From NCBI GenBank assembly GCA_023420415.1, contig JAEZWF010000050.1, forward strand, positions 1 to 64,000: 64,000 nt of DNA, given 5' to 3'. The stretch is from Actinomycetes bacterium (GTDB lineage: Bacteria; Actinomycetota; Actinomycetes; Actinomycetales; Dermatophilaceae). Positions within the stretch are counted from its first letter, which is position 1, and every line of letters starts with the position of its first letter. The translations under genes were made by a program, and so were the position numbers. The notes under the pieces were generated by a model. The model was not told the origin of the DNA. It worked only from the letters and a program-made list of their open reading frames with translations, and did not search any database. This document shows, in pieces, positions 50,045 through 58,299 of this stretch.

Positions 50045-50862
50045 CCAGGCCACCCGTCGTCCTCACCATCGCCGGCAGCGACCCTTCCGGCGGCGCCGGC
50101 ATCCAGGCCGACCTCAAGACCTTCAGCGCGCTCGGCGCCTACGGCTGCGCGGCGATGACAGCCCTCACCGCCCAGAGCACGCGAGGCGTCACCGGGGTGC
50201 ACGTCGTGCCGCCGGAGTTCGTGCGCGAGCAGGTCACGACCCTGGTCGACGACGTGCGGGTCGACGCGGTGAAGATCGGCATGCTGGCCACCGCCGAGAT
50301 CGTCGAGGAGGTGGCGCGGCTCGTCGACGATGTGCTCGGCTGCCCCGTCGTGCTCGACCCGGTCATGGTGTCGACGAGTGGATCGCGGCTGCTCGACGAC
50401 GACGCGGTTGAGGCGATGCGGCGACTCGTTCCCCTCGCCGGTGCGGTTACGCCAAACCTCCACGAGGCGGCCGTCCTGCTCGATGCCGAGCCGGCCAGCT
50501 CAGTGGACGAAATGCGTTCCCAGGCAACAGAACTCGTCGCCATGGGCGCTCAACGCGTACTGCTGAAGGGCGGGCACGCGACAGGCGACCAGGCGGTGGA
50601 CGTCTGGGCGGACGGCACAAGCGGCGCGGTCCGGCTCACCGACCTGACCGAGCCGCGCATCGACACCCCCAACACCCACGGCACCGGCTGCTCCCTGTCG
50701 TCGGCCGTCGCCGCCCTGCTCCCCCAGCGCGACGGCTGGATGCCGGCCGTGCGCGATGCCAAGCACTGGCTCACCGGCGCCCTCGAGGCCGGTCGCGACC
50801 TCGACATCGGCCACGGTCCGGGCCCCGTCCACCACTTCCACGAGCTCTGGAGCACCCGATGA
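50041..50862 (+). CDS. thiD: HMP/HMP-phosphate kinase
   Basis: 273 residues from ATG 50041 (ATGA overlap). Ribokinase-like fold: T-I-A-G-S-D-P-S-G-G-A-G-I-Q-A-D-L-K (about 9-26), V-K-I-G-M-L, D-P-V-M-V-S-T-S-G and T-H-G-T-G-C-S-L-S-S-A, with the catalytic Asp/Cys region at the anion hole. Provides HMP-PP for thiE. The longer upstream frame is inside thiE. Confidence 0.94.
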   Translation: MTRPPVVLTIAGSDPSGGAGIQADLKTFSALGAYGCAAMTALTAQSTRGVTGVHVVPPEFVREQVTTLVDDVRVDAVKIGMLATAEIVEEVARLVDDVLGCPVVLDPVMVSTSGSRLLDDDAVEAMRRLVPLAGAVTPNLHEAAVLLDAEPASSVDEMRSQATELVAMGAQRVLLKGGHATGDQAVDVWADGTSGAVRLTDLTEPRIDTPNTHGTGCSLSSAVAALLPQRDGWMPAVRDAKHWLTGALEAGRDLDIGHGPGPVHHFHELWSTR

Positions 50863-51506
50863 CCTTCTCCGCCGACGCGTGGTCGGCCACCACCGACGTC
50901 CGGGTGGCCATCGACGAGCTGCCGTTCCTCCATCAGCTCGCCGACGGCTCGCTCGACCGAGAGGTCTTCCGCCACTACCTCGCCCAGGACGCGCTCTACC
51001 TCGCCGACTACGGACGCGTCCTCGCGGCCGCCGCCAGCCAGTCGACCGATCCCGACGACCTCATCTTCTGGGCCCAGTCGGCGCGCACCACCGTCGTCGT
51101 CGAGCGCGAGCTGCACGCCGCTCACGTCGACGACCTCGCCGGGGCCGTCGCGTCGCCCACCTGCCGGGCCTACACGGCATACCTGTGGTCTCTGGTCGGT
51201 GGCGGCTGCTATCCCGCGCTCGTCGCGGGAATCCTGCCGTGCTTCTGGATCTACGACGACGTCGGGCGCCGGATGCGCGAGCGCGTCGGCGACACGGGGG
51301 CGCACCCGTTCGGCGACTGGATCGCCACCTATGGCGACCCGGACTTCGCCGCGTCGACCGCGCGTGCGCGCGAGATCGTCGACCGGGTCGCGACCGAGTC
51401 CTCACCCGCCGTGGTGGCGCGCATGCACGAGGCGTTCACGACGGCGGCGCGTTACGAGTGGATGTTCTGGGACGCGCCGATGCGTCTCGAGGCCTGGCCC
51501 GTCTGA
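50859..51506 (+). CDS. tenA: TenA-family aminopyrimidine aminohydrolase (thiaminase II-like)
   Basis: 215 residues, all-helical. F-R-H-Y-L-A-Q-D-A-L-Y-L-A-D-Y near residue 40 and G-G-C-Y-P-A-L-V-A-G-I-L-P-C-F-W-I-Y near 125 match TenA; Cys residues here are candidates for the catalytic one. The C-terminal E-Y-x-W-M-F-W-D is conserved. It recycles degraded thiamine pyrimidine to HMP. Overlap with thiD completes a salvage operon thiM-thiE-thiD-tenA. Confidence 0.9.
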   Translation: MTFSADAWSATTDVRVAIDELPFLHQLADGSLDREVFRHYLAQDALYLADYGRVLAAAASQSTDPDDLIFWAQSARTTVVVERELHAAHVDDLAGAVASPTCRAYTAYLWSLVGGGCYPALVAGILPCFWIYDDVGRRMRERVGDTGAHPFGDWIATYGDPDFAASTARAREIVDRVATESSPAVVARMHEAFTTAARYEWMFWDAPMRLEAWPV

Positions 51507-51511
51507 GCTTC

Positions 51512-51640
51512 TCAGCCGAGCTGGGTGGCGACCACCACGATGGCGACGACGACCGCGATGGCGAGCGCTCCGGCGAGTATGCCGCGGGCGAGGTTGCGTG
51601 CCTGCCGGTCGCCACGGTCCGGCCTTGCGCCCCTTGTCAT
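51512..51640 (-). CDS. 42-residue single-pass membrane protein
   Basis: M-T-R-G-A-R-P-D-R-G-D-R-Q-A-R-N-L-A-R-G followed by one 20-residue hydrophobic helix (I-L-A-G-A-L-A-I-A-V-V-V-A-I-V-V-V-A-T-Q) and a two-residue end. The Arg-rich N-terminus should stay inside. Stop lies 5 bases from the tenA stop (convergent). It is divergent from the HIT-like gene across a 24-base gap. Its function is unknown; it is easily missed because of size. Confidence 0.6.
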   Translation of the reverse strand: MTRGARPDRGDRQARNLARGILAGALAIAVVVAIVVVATQLG

Positions 51641-51650
51641 GCGGCGACGT

Positions 51651-51656
51651 TATCGT
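51651..51656 (+). promoter_or_regulatory. -10 box before the HIT-like gene
   Basis: TATCGT, 8 bases before ATG 51665. Confidence 0.4.
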
Positions 51657-51664
51657 CACGGCCC

Positions 51665-52165
51665 ATGACCGCCGATCCCCTCGACTGGACCCGTGACCGG
51701 GTCGGCGCCGCACTGCGTGGCGAGAACCCGTCGGTGCTGCGCCGCCTGTCCGCCGGGTTCGCGTGCATCGGTGACGTGCAGTTCATCCCCGGCTACAGCG
51801 TCCTCATCTCGGACACGCCGGGCATCGACCGCCTCACCGACCTGCCCCGCCAGCGACGGCTGGCGTTCCTCGACGACATGGAGCGACTCGGTGAGGCGGT
51901 GCAGGTCGTCTGCTCACGCCGCGACCCGGCGTTCCGGCGCGTCAACTACGAGATCCTCGGCAACACCGACGCGTTCCTGCACGCGCACGTGTGGCCGCGC
52001 TACGACTGGGAGGGCGAGCTCGCGCCCAAGCCCGTGTGGCTGCACCCCACCGAACGCTGGAGCGACCCGGCGCCGGAGACCGTGCTCGGCCCGCAGCACG
52101 ACGACCTGCGTCTCGAGCTGACCGCCGAGCTGGACCGCCTCACGTGCCACTCGGCAACGCCCTAG
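51665..52165 (+). CDS. HIT-family-like hydrolase
   Basis: 166 residues. The motif F-L-H-A-H-V-W-P-R-Y (about 104-113) is close to the H-x-H-x-H triad loop of HIT nucleotide hydrolases, with the third His replaced (H-A-H-V-W), so catalysis may differ. Upstream, V-Q-F-I-P-G-Y-S-V-L-I-S and R-L-T-D-L-P are consistent with the HIT fold. Diadenosine polyphosphate hydrolase-like annotation is common for these proteins. It precedes alkB by 33 bases, but alkB has its own promoter. Confidence 0.7.
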   Translation: MTADPLDWTRDRVGAALRGENPSVLRRLSAGFACIGDVQFIPGYSVLISDTPGIDRLTDLPRQRRLAFLDDMERLGEAVQVVCSRRDPAFRRVNYEILGNTDAFLHAHVWPRYDWEGELAPKPVWLHPTERWSDPAPETVLGPQHDDLRLELTAELDRLTCHSATP

Positions 52166-52186
52166 CACATTCGTTCGAACAAGGCG

Positions 52187-52192
52187 TAGGCT
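52187..52192 (+). promoter_or_regulatory. -10 box of leaderless alkB
   Basis: TAGGCT, 6 bases before ATG 52199. A GTTCGAAC palindrome (52173-52180) lies just upstream, in spacer position. Confidence 0.45.
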
Positions 52193-52198
52193 GTCACC

Positions 52199-52831
52199 AT
52201 GACGGCAACGGCATGGCAGGCCTCGCTCCTCGACACCGGTGACGACGTCGTCCTGCACGACCTCGGCTCGGGTCTGACCCGCACCACCCTCACCCGCGGC
52301 GCGTGGGTCGACTACCGGCCCGGCTGGCTTGGCGGCGCCGACCGGCTCTTCGACCTGCTTCACCGCGACGTGCCGTGGAAGGCCGAGCGCCGCGAGATGT
52401 ACGAACGCGTCGTCGACGTCCCCCGGCTCCTCAAGTTCTACGAGGAGGGCGAGACGCTCCCCCACCCCGTGCTCGTCGAGGCGCGCGAACAGCTGAGCCG
52501 CAGGTATGCCGCGGAGCTCGGCAAGCGGTTCGTCACCGCCGGCATGTGCCTCTACCGCGACGGCCGCGACTCGGTGGCCTGGCACGGCGACCGCATCGGC
52601 CGCGCGAAGGACCTCGACACCATGGTCGCGATCCTGTCCGTCGGGTCGGCCCGCACCCTCAAGCTGCGCCCACGCGGTGGCGGCGAGTCGATCGGGTTCT
52701 CGCTGGGCCACGGCGACCTCGTCGTCATGGGCGGCTCGTGCCAGCGCACCTGGGACCACGCGATCCCCAAGACGAGCGAGCCCGTCGGGCCACGCATCTC
52801 GATCCAGTTCCGTCCCCGCGGCGTCCGCTGA
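52199..52831 (+). CDS. alkB: AlkB-type 2-oxoglutarate/Fe(II) dioxygenase
   Basis: 210 residues. Reverses N-alkyl lesions in DNA or RNA by oxidative demethylation. The iron site is V-A-W-H-G-D (HxD at about 131-133) and W-D-H-A-I-P-K (second His about 186); R-I-S-I-Q-F-R-P-R holds the 2-oxoglutarate-binding Arg pair. L-R-P-R-G-G-G and G-D-L-V-V-M-G-G-S-C-Q match the AlkB core. The start is leaderless. Confidence 0.9.
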   Translation: MTATAWQASLLDTGDDVVLHDLGSGLTRTTLTRGAWVDYRPGWLGGADRLFDLLHRDVPWKAERREMYERVVDVPRLLKFYEEGETLPHPVLVEAREQLSRRYAAELGKRFVTAGMCLYRDGRDSVAWHGDRIGRAKDLDTMVAILSVGSARTLKLRPRGGGESIGFSLGHGDLVVMGGSCQRTWDHAIPKTSEPVGPRISIQFRPRGVR

Positions 52832-52840
52832 CGCGCACAC

Positions 52841-52880
52841 GTGAGGCATGCCGCGGGGCTGAGCCCGCGGCATACCTCAC
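52841..52880. terminator. bidirectional terminator, alkB / leuA, containing GTATGCCG
   Basis: Arms of 17 bases (52841-52857 / 52864-52880; right arm CCCGCGGCATACCTCAC) pair with a single mismatch around a 6-base loop. The right arm has the exact octamer CGGCATAC; the left arm has it with one change (GCATGCCG). The hairpin sits between two convergent stops (52831 and 52882). Confidence 0.65.
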
Positions 52881-52881
52881 C

Positions 52882-54627
52882 TCACTCGGTCGGCCGGTCG
52901 CGCTCGGCGCGGTTGACCGCGGACAGGACCGCGGTGAGCGACGCCTTGACGATCGAGGAGTGCAGGCCGACACCCCACAGGATGCGGTCACCGACGGCGC
53001 ACTCGACGTACGCCGCGGCCTTGGCACCCTCGCCGGAGGACAGCGCGTGCTCGGCGTAGTCGAGGACGCGCACGTCGATGCCGAGCGTCGACAGGGCGTC
53101 GATGAAGGCGGCGATGGGACCGTTGCCGGAGCCCTCGACCGTGACCTCCTGGCCCCGGTCGAGCATGGTCGCGCTGATGCGGTCAGTGCCGCCGTCCTCG
53201 GTGATGAGCGAGTGGCTGACCGGCGTGAACCGTCCCCACGCGTTGACCTCGCCGTCCTTGGCCGGCAGGTACTCGTCGACGAACGCGCTCCACAGCTGGT
53301 CGGCCGAGACCTCGCCGCCCTCGCTGTCGGTCTTGGTCTGCACGACCCCGCTGAACTCGATCTGCAGGCGGCGCGGCAGGTCGATCCCGTGCTCCTTCTT
53401 GAGCAGGTAGGCGACGCCGCCCTTGCCGGACTGGCTGTTGACGCGCACGACCGCCTCGTAGGAGCGGCCGACGTCGTGCGGGTCGATCGGCAGGTAGGGC
53501 ACGCCCCACACCAGCTCGTTGATCGTCTTGCCGGACTCACGGACCTGTCGGTCCATGTCCTCGAACCCCTTCTTGATGGCGTCCTGGTGGGAGCCGGAGA
53601 AGGCCGTGAAGACGAGGTCGCCGCCCCACGGGTGCCGCTCGGGTACGGGCAGCTGGTTGCAGTGCTCGACAGTGCGACGGATCTCGTCGATGTCGGAGAA
53701 GTCGATCTCGGGGTCGATGCCCTGGCTGAACAGGTTCATGCCGAGGGTGACGAGGTCGACGTTGCCGGTGCGCTCGCCGTTGCCGAACAGGCACCCCTCG
53801 ATGCGGTCGGCTCCTGCGAGGTAGCCCAGCTCGGCCGCCGCCACACCCTCACCGCGGTCGTTGTGCGGGTGCAGGCTGACGACGATCGAGTCACGCCGCT
53901 CGAGGTGGCGCACCATCCACTCGATCGAGTCGGCGTAGACGTTGGGCGTCGCCATCTCCACGGTCGCGGGCAGGTTGATGATCATCTTGTGGTCCGGCGT
54001 CGGGTCGATGACGTCGGCCACCTCGTTGCAGATGCGCGCGGCGAACTCGAGCTCGGTGCCGGTGTAGGACTCCGGGCTGTACTCGTAGTAGACGGTCGTG
54101 TCGGGGACGGTCTCCTCGAGCTTCTTGCACAGCCGGGCGGCCTGGAGCGCGATGTCGACGATGCCGTCCTGGTCGAGGCCGAACACCACGCGCCGCTGCA
54201 GCACCGAGGTCGAGTTGTAGAAGTGGACGATGGCCTGCTTGGCGCCGCGGATCGCGTCGAAGGTGCGCTCGACCAGGTGGTCGCGGCTCTGCGTGAGCAC
54301 CTGGATCGTCACGTCGTCCGGGATCATGTCGTCCTCGATGAGCATGCGCACGAAGTCGAAGTCGGTCTGGCTCGCCGACGGGAAACCGACCTCGATCTCC
54401 TTGTAGCCCATCCGCACGAGCAGCTCGAACATCCGCTTCTTGCGGTCCGGGCTCATGGGGTCGATGAGGGCCTGGTTGCCGTCACGCAGGTCGACCGCGC
54501 ACCACCGCGGCGCCGTGGTGATGACCTTGTCCGGCCAGGTGCGGTCGGACAGGTCCACGACGATCTGGTCCTGGAACGGCTGGTACTTCGCGACCGGCAT
54601 ACCCGACGGCTGCTGCGGGTGAATCAT
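52882..54627 (-). CDS. leuA: 2-isopropylmalate synthase
   Basis: 581 residues. First committed step of leucine synthesis: acetyl-CoA + 2-oxoisovalerate. Signatures: C-A-V-D-L-R-D-G-N-Q-A-L-I-D-P-M (metal Asp), H-P-H-N-D-R-G (metal His pair), E-G-C-L-F-G-N-G-E-R-T-G-N-V-D and a C-terminal regulatory (LeuA dimer) domain from about 440 ending E-C-A-V-G-D-R-I-L-W-G-V-G, which binds leucine for feedback control. Long actinobacterial form. ATG 54627 has GGCGAGAG upstream. Confidence 0.95.
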   Translation of the reverse strand: MIHPQQPSGMPVAKYQPFQDQIVVDLSDRTWPDKVITTAPRWCAVDLRDGNQALIDPMSPDRKKRMFELLVRMGYKEIEVGFPSASQTDFDFVRMLIEDDMIPDDVTIQVLTQSRDHLVERTFDAIRGAKQAIVHFYNSTSVLQRRVVFGLDQDGIVDIALQAARLCKKLEETVPDTTVYYEYSPESYTGTELEFAARICNEVADVIDPTPDHKMIINLPATVEMATPNVYADSIEWMVRHLERRDSIVVSLHPHNDRGEGVAAAELGYLAGADRIEGCLFGNGERTGNVDLVTLGMNLFSQGIDPEIDFSDIDEIRRTVEHCNQLPVPERHPWGGDLVFTAFSGSHQDAIKKGFEDMDRQVRESGKTINELVWGVPYLPIDPHDVGRSYEAVVRVNSQSGKGGVAYLLKKEHGIDLPRRLQIEFSGVVQTKTDSEGGEVSADQLWSAFVDEYLPAKDGEVNAWGRFTPVSHSLITEDGGTDRISATMLDRGQEVTVEGSGNGPIAAFIDALSTLGIDVRVLDYAEHALSSGEGAKAAAYVECAVGDRILWGVGLHSSIVKASLTAVLSAVNRAERDRPTE

Positions 54628-54884
54628 GGTCTCTCGCCTAACGATTCGCGGGGGTGTCTCCGTGGTGGAGGCTCAGCCGGCAACGCGAACTCCGCGACGA
54701 GGGGCGGCTGATCGGTCAGGCCCCGCCGCGGCGGCGAAGGAGGAGGCGCGAGTGACGCACGCGTCGAGGGTATGCCGCGTGGCCGGCATACGTCCATCGT
54801 CACCACTATCTGGACTCCCGAGCCGGGTGCCGGAGAATTCCCCGTGGGCCGGTCTCAGGCACTCGACTCGGTAGGTTGCGTCCC
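54628..54884. other. intergenic region and possible leader of leuA
   Basis: 257 bases without a convincing gene. A hairpin of two inverted octamers, GTATGCCG (54770-54777) and CGGCATAC (54784-54791), lies 145 bases before leuA. A 60-codon minus-strand frame (54624-54806) passes through it but is not leucine-rich, so a classical attenuator peptide is not supported. The promoter of the plus-strand gene at 54885 occupies the right edge. Confidence 0.4.
54872..54877 (+). promoter_or_regulatory. -10 box of a leaderless gene
   Basis: TAGGTT, 7 bases before ATG 54885. Confidence 0.45.
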
Positions 54885-55679
54885 ATGATGATCCGGCCGG
54901 ACACGCTCGCGGCGATCAGGGCAGGGGACGTGGACCTGGCGTTCCGCCGCTGGGACCGGCCCCGCGTCGTCGTCGGCACCCAGCTGCGCACCCGGGTCGG
55001 GCTGCTCGAGGTGACGAGCGTCGAGCAGGTCGCCGCGTCCCGGATCACCGCCGCCGAGGCCCAGCGGGCGGGCGCCGCCTCGCTCAAGGAGCTGCGCCGC
55101 ATGCTCGAGGCGAAGGCAGACAAGCCGACCTGGCGCGTGGGGCTGCGCTACGTCGGGGCCGACCCGCGCTCGGTCCTGCGCGCCACGGTCCCCGACACCG
55201 AGGAGATCGCGACCATCAAGGCCCGGCTCGACCGCCTCGACGCCGCGTCCAAGATCGGGCCGTGGACCCGCGCGACCCTGGCGATCATCGACCGGCGGCC
55301 CACCGTCCGTGCGCCCGACCTCGCCGCCGAGCTGGGCCGCGAGACCCTGGACTTCAAGAAGGACGTGCGCAAGCTCAAGGAGCTCGGGCTGACCGAGTCG
55401 CTCGACATCGGCTACCGCATCTCACCCCGTGGCGCCGCCGTCATCGACGCGGAGGCCGGCACGCCGCGCACCGACCGCGAGGCGGCTCCGGAGGGCACAC
55501 CGCTCCCCCGCATCGGCGCGCCCGCCACCCGCGCGCTGCGGGCGCAGGGCATCTGGACGCTCGAGCAGGTGCGCGAGCTGACCGAGGCCGGTCTGGCTGG
55601 TATGCACGGCGTCGGCCCGGTGGCGGTGGGGCTGTTGCGCGCGGAGCTCGAGGCGCGCGGGTGGTCCTTCGCCGACTAG
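54885..55679 (+). CDS. ASCH-like / helix-hairpin-helix protein, hypothetical
   Basis: 264 residues, soluble and basic. The first 65 residues resemble an ASCH/PUA-like domain (L-A-A-I-R-A-G-D-V-D-L-A-F-R-R-W-D-R-P-R-V-V-V-G-T-Q-L-R-T-R-V-G-L-L-E-V). The middle resembles a winged helix (R-P-T-V-R-A-P-D-L-A-A-E-L-G-R-E-T-L-D-F-K-K-D-V-R-K-L-K-E-L-G-L). The end has a helix-hairpin-helix, L-T-E-A-G-L-A-G-M-H-G-V-G-P-V-A. Together these suggest a nucleic-acid-binding protein; no function is known to me. Confidence 0.65.
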   Translation: MMIRPDTLAAIRAGDVDLAFRRWDRPRVVVGTQLRTRVGLLEVTSVEQVAASRITAAEAQRAGAASLKELRRMLEAKADKPTWRVGLRYVGADPRSVLRATVPDTEEIATIKARLDRLDAASKIGPWTRATLAIIDRRPTVRAPDLAAELGRETLDFKKDVRKLKELGLTESLDIGYRISPRGAAVIDAEAGTPRTDREAAPEGTPLPRIGAPATRALRAQGIWTLEQVRELTEAGLAGMHGVGPVAVGLLRAELEARGWSFAD

Positions 55680-55716
55680 CAATTCAGGTGCGCAGCGATG
55701 GGTGTGCCCGTCACCA

Positions 55717-56514
55717 TGAGCGGCATGAGCCTAGGGCGCCTGGGCCCGGCCGAGCTTCGACCTGGCAGCCGAGAGCATCGGCATCGTCCGCACCGAGGCG
55801 GACGGCACGCAGACCCTCGCCGCATCGGCCGACGTGTTCAAGGGGCGTCGCGCCGAGGCCGCGGTGCACCCGGACCACCGCGGGCGCGGCCTCGGCACCT
55901 GGTTGGCCGGGTGGATCGAGGACTGTGCCCGCGCCCGGGGGTCACGCCTCGTCGGGCAGACGGCACCCGCCGACAGCTCGCCGGAACGGTTCCTGCGCGA
56001 CCGCGGCTACCACCCGATGTGGACCTCGTGGGTGCTTCAGGTGCCGGCCGACCAGCCGATCGAGGCGCAGCCGCTGCCTGAGGGCTATGCCCTGCGTGAG
56101 TTCGTCGCCGGCGACGAGCACACGGCATACCAGCTGATCGAGGACGCCTTCAACGAGTGGCCGGACCGCGACCCGACGGCGTTCGAGGACTGGGCGAGCA
56201 ACATCGTCCTGCGGCCGGGCTTCGAGCCGTGGCAGCTGCGGTTCGCCGTAGACCCGACAGGCATCCCTGTGGGAGTCGCATTCACCATCGTCGCCGGCCA
56301 CACGGCATACGTGGACCAGCTTGCGGTGCGCCGAGACCAGCGCGCTCGCGGACTCGCCCGCGCGCTCCTCGTCGACGCGTTCGCGCGGGGCCGAGCCCAC
56401 GGCGGCACGACCAGCGAGCTGTCGACCGACTCCCGCACCGGCGCGCTGGGCCTCTACGAACGCGTCGGCATGGTCGTCACCCAGACCTGGCGCCACTGGG
56501 CCGCCCACCTCTGA
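55717..56514 (+). pseudogene. tandem-GNAT acetyltransferase with deleted N-terminus
   Basis: The frame from 55735 to 56514 gives W-A-R-P-S-F-D-L-A-A-E-S-I-G-I-V-R then A-A-V-H-P-D-H-R-G-R-G-L-G (acetyl-CoA loop of GNAT 1) and L-A-V-R-R-D-Q-R-A-R-G-L-A-R-A-L-L (GNAT 2), like mycothiol-synthase-type double GNAT proteins. An in-frame TAG at 55732 cuts it from its start, while ATG 55717 (M-S-G-M-S-L-G-R-L-G-P-A-E) opens a typical GNAT beginning in a different frame. About 35-40 residues seem missing at the join. GTG 55834 could start a 226-residue remnant that still holds both loops. Confidence 0.55.
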
Positions 56515-56626
56515 GGTTCCCTCTCTGCACCGATGTCGGTGGCTCGCGCGACAGTGGTGCCGATCCCGGGGGAAATCGGCGACACTGGACGGAGCGGGCC
56601 ATGCTGCCAACCACGGAGGTGAGCGG

Positions 56627-57157
56627 ATGTCTGCCACCGCGGGCACCCCAGTGGGCATTGAGATGTCCTGGGACGAGTACGCCTCGCTCGAGGAAAGCAT
56701 CCGTGGCGAGTACATCGACGGCGCCCTCGTGATGACCCCGGCACCGTCACGCCAGCACCAGGAGATCTGCCACCGGTTGGTGAACCTTCTCGAACCCCTC
56801 AGCGCCCCCGGCGGATGCGTGGCCGGATGGGGCTGGTTGGTGGACGGGGACGAGTTCGTGCCGGACGTGATGGTCCACCCGCCGACCGAGGAGTCCGTGC
56901 GGTTCACGGGGACCCCACGACTCGTGGTGGAGGTGTTGTCCGGCAACCGCTCTGCCGACCTCGTGGTCAAGGCAACGAGGTACGCCGCAGCCGGCCTGAC
57001 GGACTACTGGGTGGTCGACCCCCGCGAGCACCGCGTTGACACCTTCCGGCTGGACGGGGACACCTACCGGCAGACGGGCCGGTTCGAGGACGGCGAGGCG
57101 GCACTGACGTTCGACGCGGTGGTCCTCACCGTGGACATCGCGGCGCTGTTGGGCTGA
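56627..57157 (+). CDS. Uma2 family (DUF820) putative nuclease
   Basis: 176 residues from ATG 56627, preceded by a strong GGAGGTGAG. PD-(D/E)xK-type motifs are visible: R-G-E-Y-I-D-G-A-L-V-M, F-V-P-D-V-M-V, L-V-V-E-V-L-S-G-N-R-S-A-D-L-V-V-K and Y-W-V-V-D-P-R, as in Uma2 restriction-endonuclease-like proteins common in actinobacteria and cyanobacteria. Biological role unknown. Converges on asd. Confidence 0.88.
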   Translation: MSATAGTPVGIEMSWDEYASLEESIRGEYIDGALVMTPAPSRQHQEICHRLVNLLEPLSAPGGCVAGWGWLVDGDEFVPDVMVHPPTEESVRFTGTPRLVVEVLSGNRSADLVVKATRYAAAGLTDYWVVDPREHRVDTFRLDGDTYRQTGRFEDGEAALTFDAVVLTVDIAALLG

Positions 57158-57177
57158 CCGCGAGAGCCAAACGCACC

Positions 57178-58212
57178 TCAGCGGCGCTTGAGGAGCTCCT
57201 CGGCGATCTGCACGGCGTTGAGCGCTGCACCCTTGCGCAGGTTGTCGCCCACGACGAAGAGCACCAGCCCCTTGCCCTCGGGCGCGGCCTGGTCGGCGCG
57301 CACGCGACCGACGAAGACCTCGTCGCGGCCGGTGGCGTCGAGCGGGTTGGGCACGTCGGTGACGACAACGCCAGGGGCCTTGCCCAGCAACGCCAGTGCG
57401 TCCTCGGGCGAGATGTCACGGTCGAACTCTGCGTGAATCGCGAGCGAGTGCCCCGTGAAGACCGGGACGCGCACGCAGGTGCCGGAGACGCGCAGCTCGG
57501 GGATGTGCAGGATCTTGCGCGACTCGTTGCGCAGCTTCTGCTCCTCGTCGGTCTCCAGCGACCCGTCGTCGACGAGCGAGCCGGCCAGCGGCACGACGTT
57601 GAAGCCGACAGGCACGGCATACACGTTCGGTTCGGGGACGGCGACCGCACGCCCGTCGAGGGCCAGCCCGCGCGGGTCGCCCGCGGCATACCCACCCCTC
57701 AGCTGCGTGTCGAGCTCGGCGACACCCTTGCCGCCCGATCCCGAAACTGCTTGGTACGACGCGACATTCAGCCGCACGAGACCCGCTGCGTCGTGCAGCG
57801 GCTTGAGCACCGGCATCGCGGCCATCGTGGTGCAGTTCGGGTTGGCGACGATGCCCTTGGGGATCGTGTCGAGGTCGTCGGCGTTGACCTCGCTGACGAC
57901 CAGCGGCACCTCGGGGTCCTTGCGCCAGGCCGAGGAGTTGTCGACGACCGTCGCACCGGCGGCGGCCACACGCGGCGCCCACTCCTTGGAGGCCGAGCCA
58001 CCGTTGGAGAACAACGCGACGTCGAGCCCGGAGAAGTCAGCCGTCTCGGTGTCCTCGACCGTGACCTCCTCACCCTTCCACGGCAGCGTCGTGCCAGCCG
58101 ACCGCGCAGATGCGAAGTAGCGGATCTCGTCGACGGGGAAACCCCGCTCGTCGAGCAGGGTCCGCATGACCGAACCGACCTGACCGGTGGCGCCGAAAAC
58201 TCCAACTCGCAT
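57178..58212 (-). CDS. asd: aspartate-semialdehyde dehydrogenase
   Basis: 344 residues. Reduces aspartyl phosphate in the lysine/threonine/methionine and DAP pathway. N-terminal NADP loop G-V-F-G-A-T-G-Q-V-G; active-site Cys in A-N-P-N-C-T-T-M (about 131); S-G-S-G-G-K-G and R-V-P-V-F-T-G-H-S, with the acid/base His in the last. The start is leaderless. The usual lysC partner is not adjacent in this window. Confidence 0.94.
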   Translation of the reverse strand: MRVGVFGATGQVGSVMRTLLDERGFPVDEIRYFASARSAGTTLPWKGEEVTVEDTETADFSGLDVALFSNGGSASKEWAPRVAAAGATVVDNSSAWRKDPEVPLVVSEVNADDLDTIPKGIVANPNCTTMAAMPVLKPLHDAAGLVRLNVASYQAVSGSGGKGVAELDTQLRGGYAAGDPRGLALDGRAVAVPEPNVYAVPVGFNVVPLAGSLVDDGSLETDEEQKLRNESRKILHIPELRVSGTCVRVPVFTGHSLAIHAEFDRDISPEDALALLGKAPGVVVTDVPNPLDATGRDEVFVGRVRADQAAPEGKGLVLFVVGDNLRKGAALNAVQIAEELLKRR

Positions 58213-58218
58213 GTACCA

Positions 58219-58224
58219 AGGATA
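58219..58224 (-). promoter_or_regulatory. -10 box of leaderless asd
   Basis: On the minus strand TATCCT lies 6 bases before ATG 58212. Confidence 0.5.
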
Positions 58225-58299
58225 GGTCGCGTCGCCCGCCGTCCTCGGAGGTGGCCCACGATGTGGGTATGCCGCGTGGTCGGCGACGTCAGGAAGTGA

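Noticed and set aside
52171..52180. GTTCGAAC before alkB as an SOS box
   Set aside because: Only the inner 8 bases are palindromic and the N4 spacer of a LexA box is missing.
52303..54711. 802-codon plus-strand frame overlapping alkB and leuA
   Set aside because: Crosses two recognised genes and a terminator; composition typical of antisense to high-GC coding.
54624..54806. 60-codon frame as leucine attenuator peptide
   Set aside because: Only a handful of scattered Leu codons and no antiterminator pair visible.
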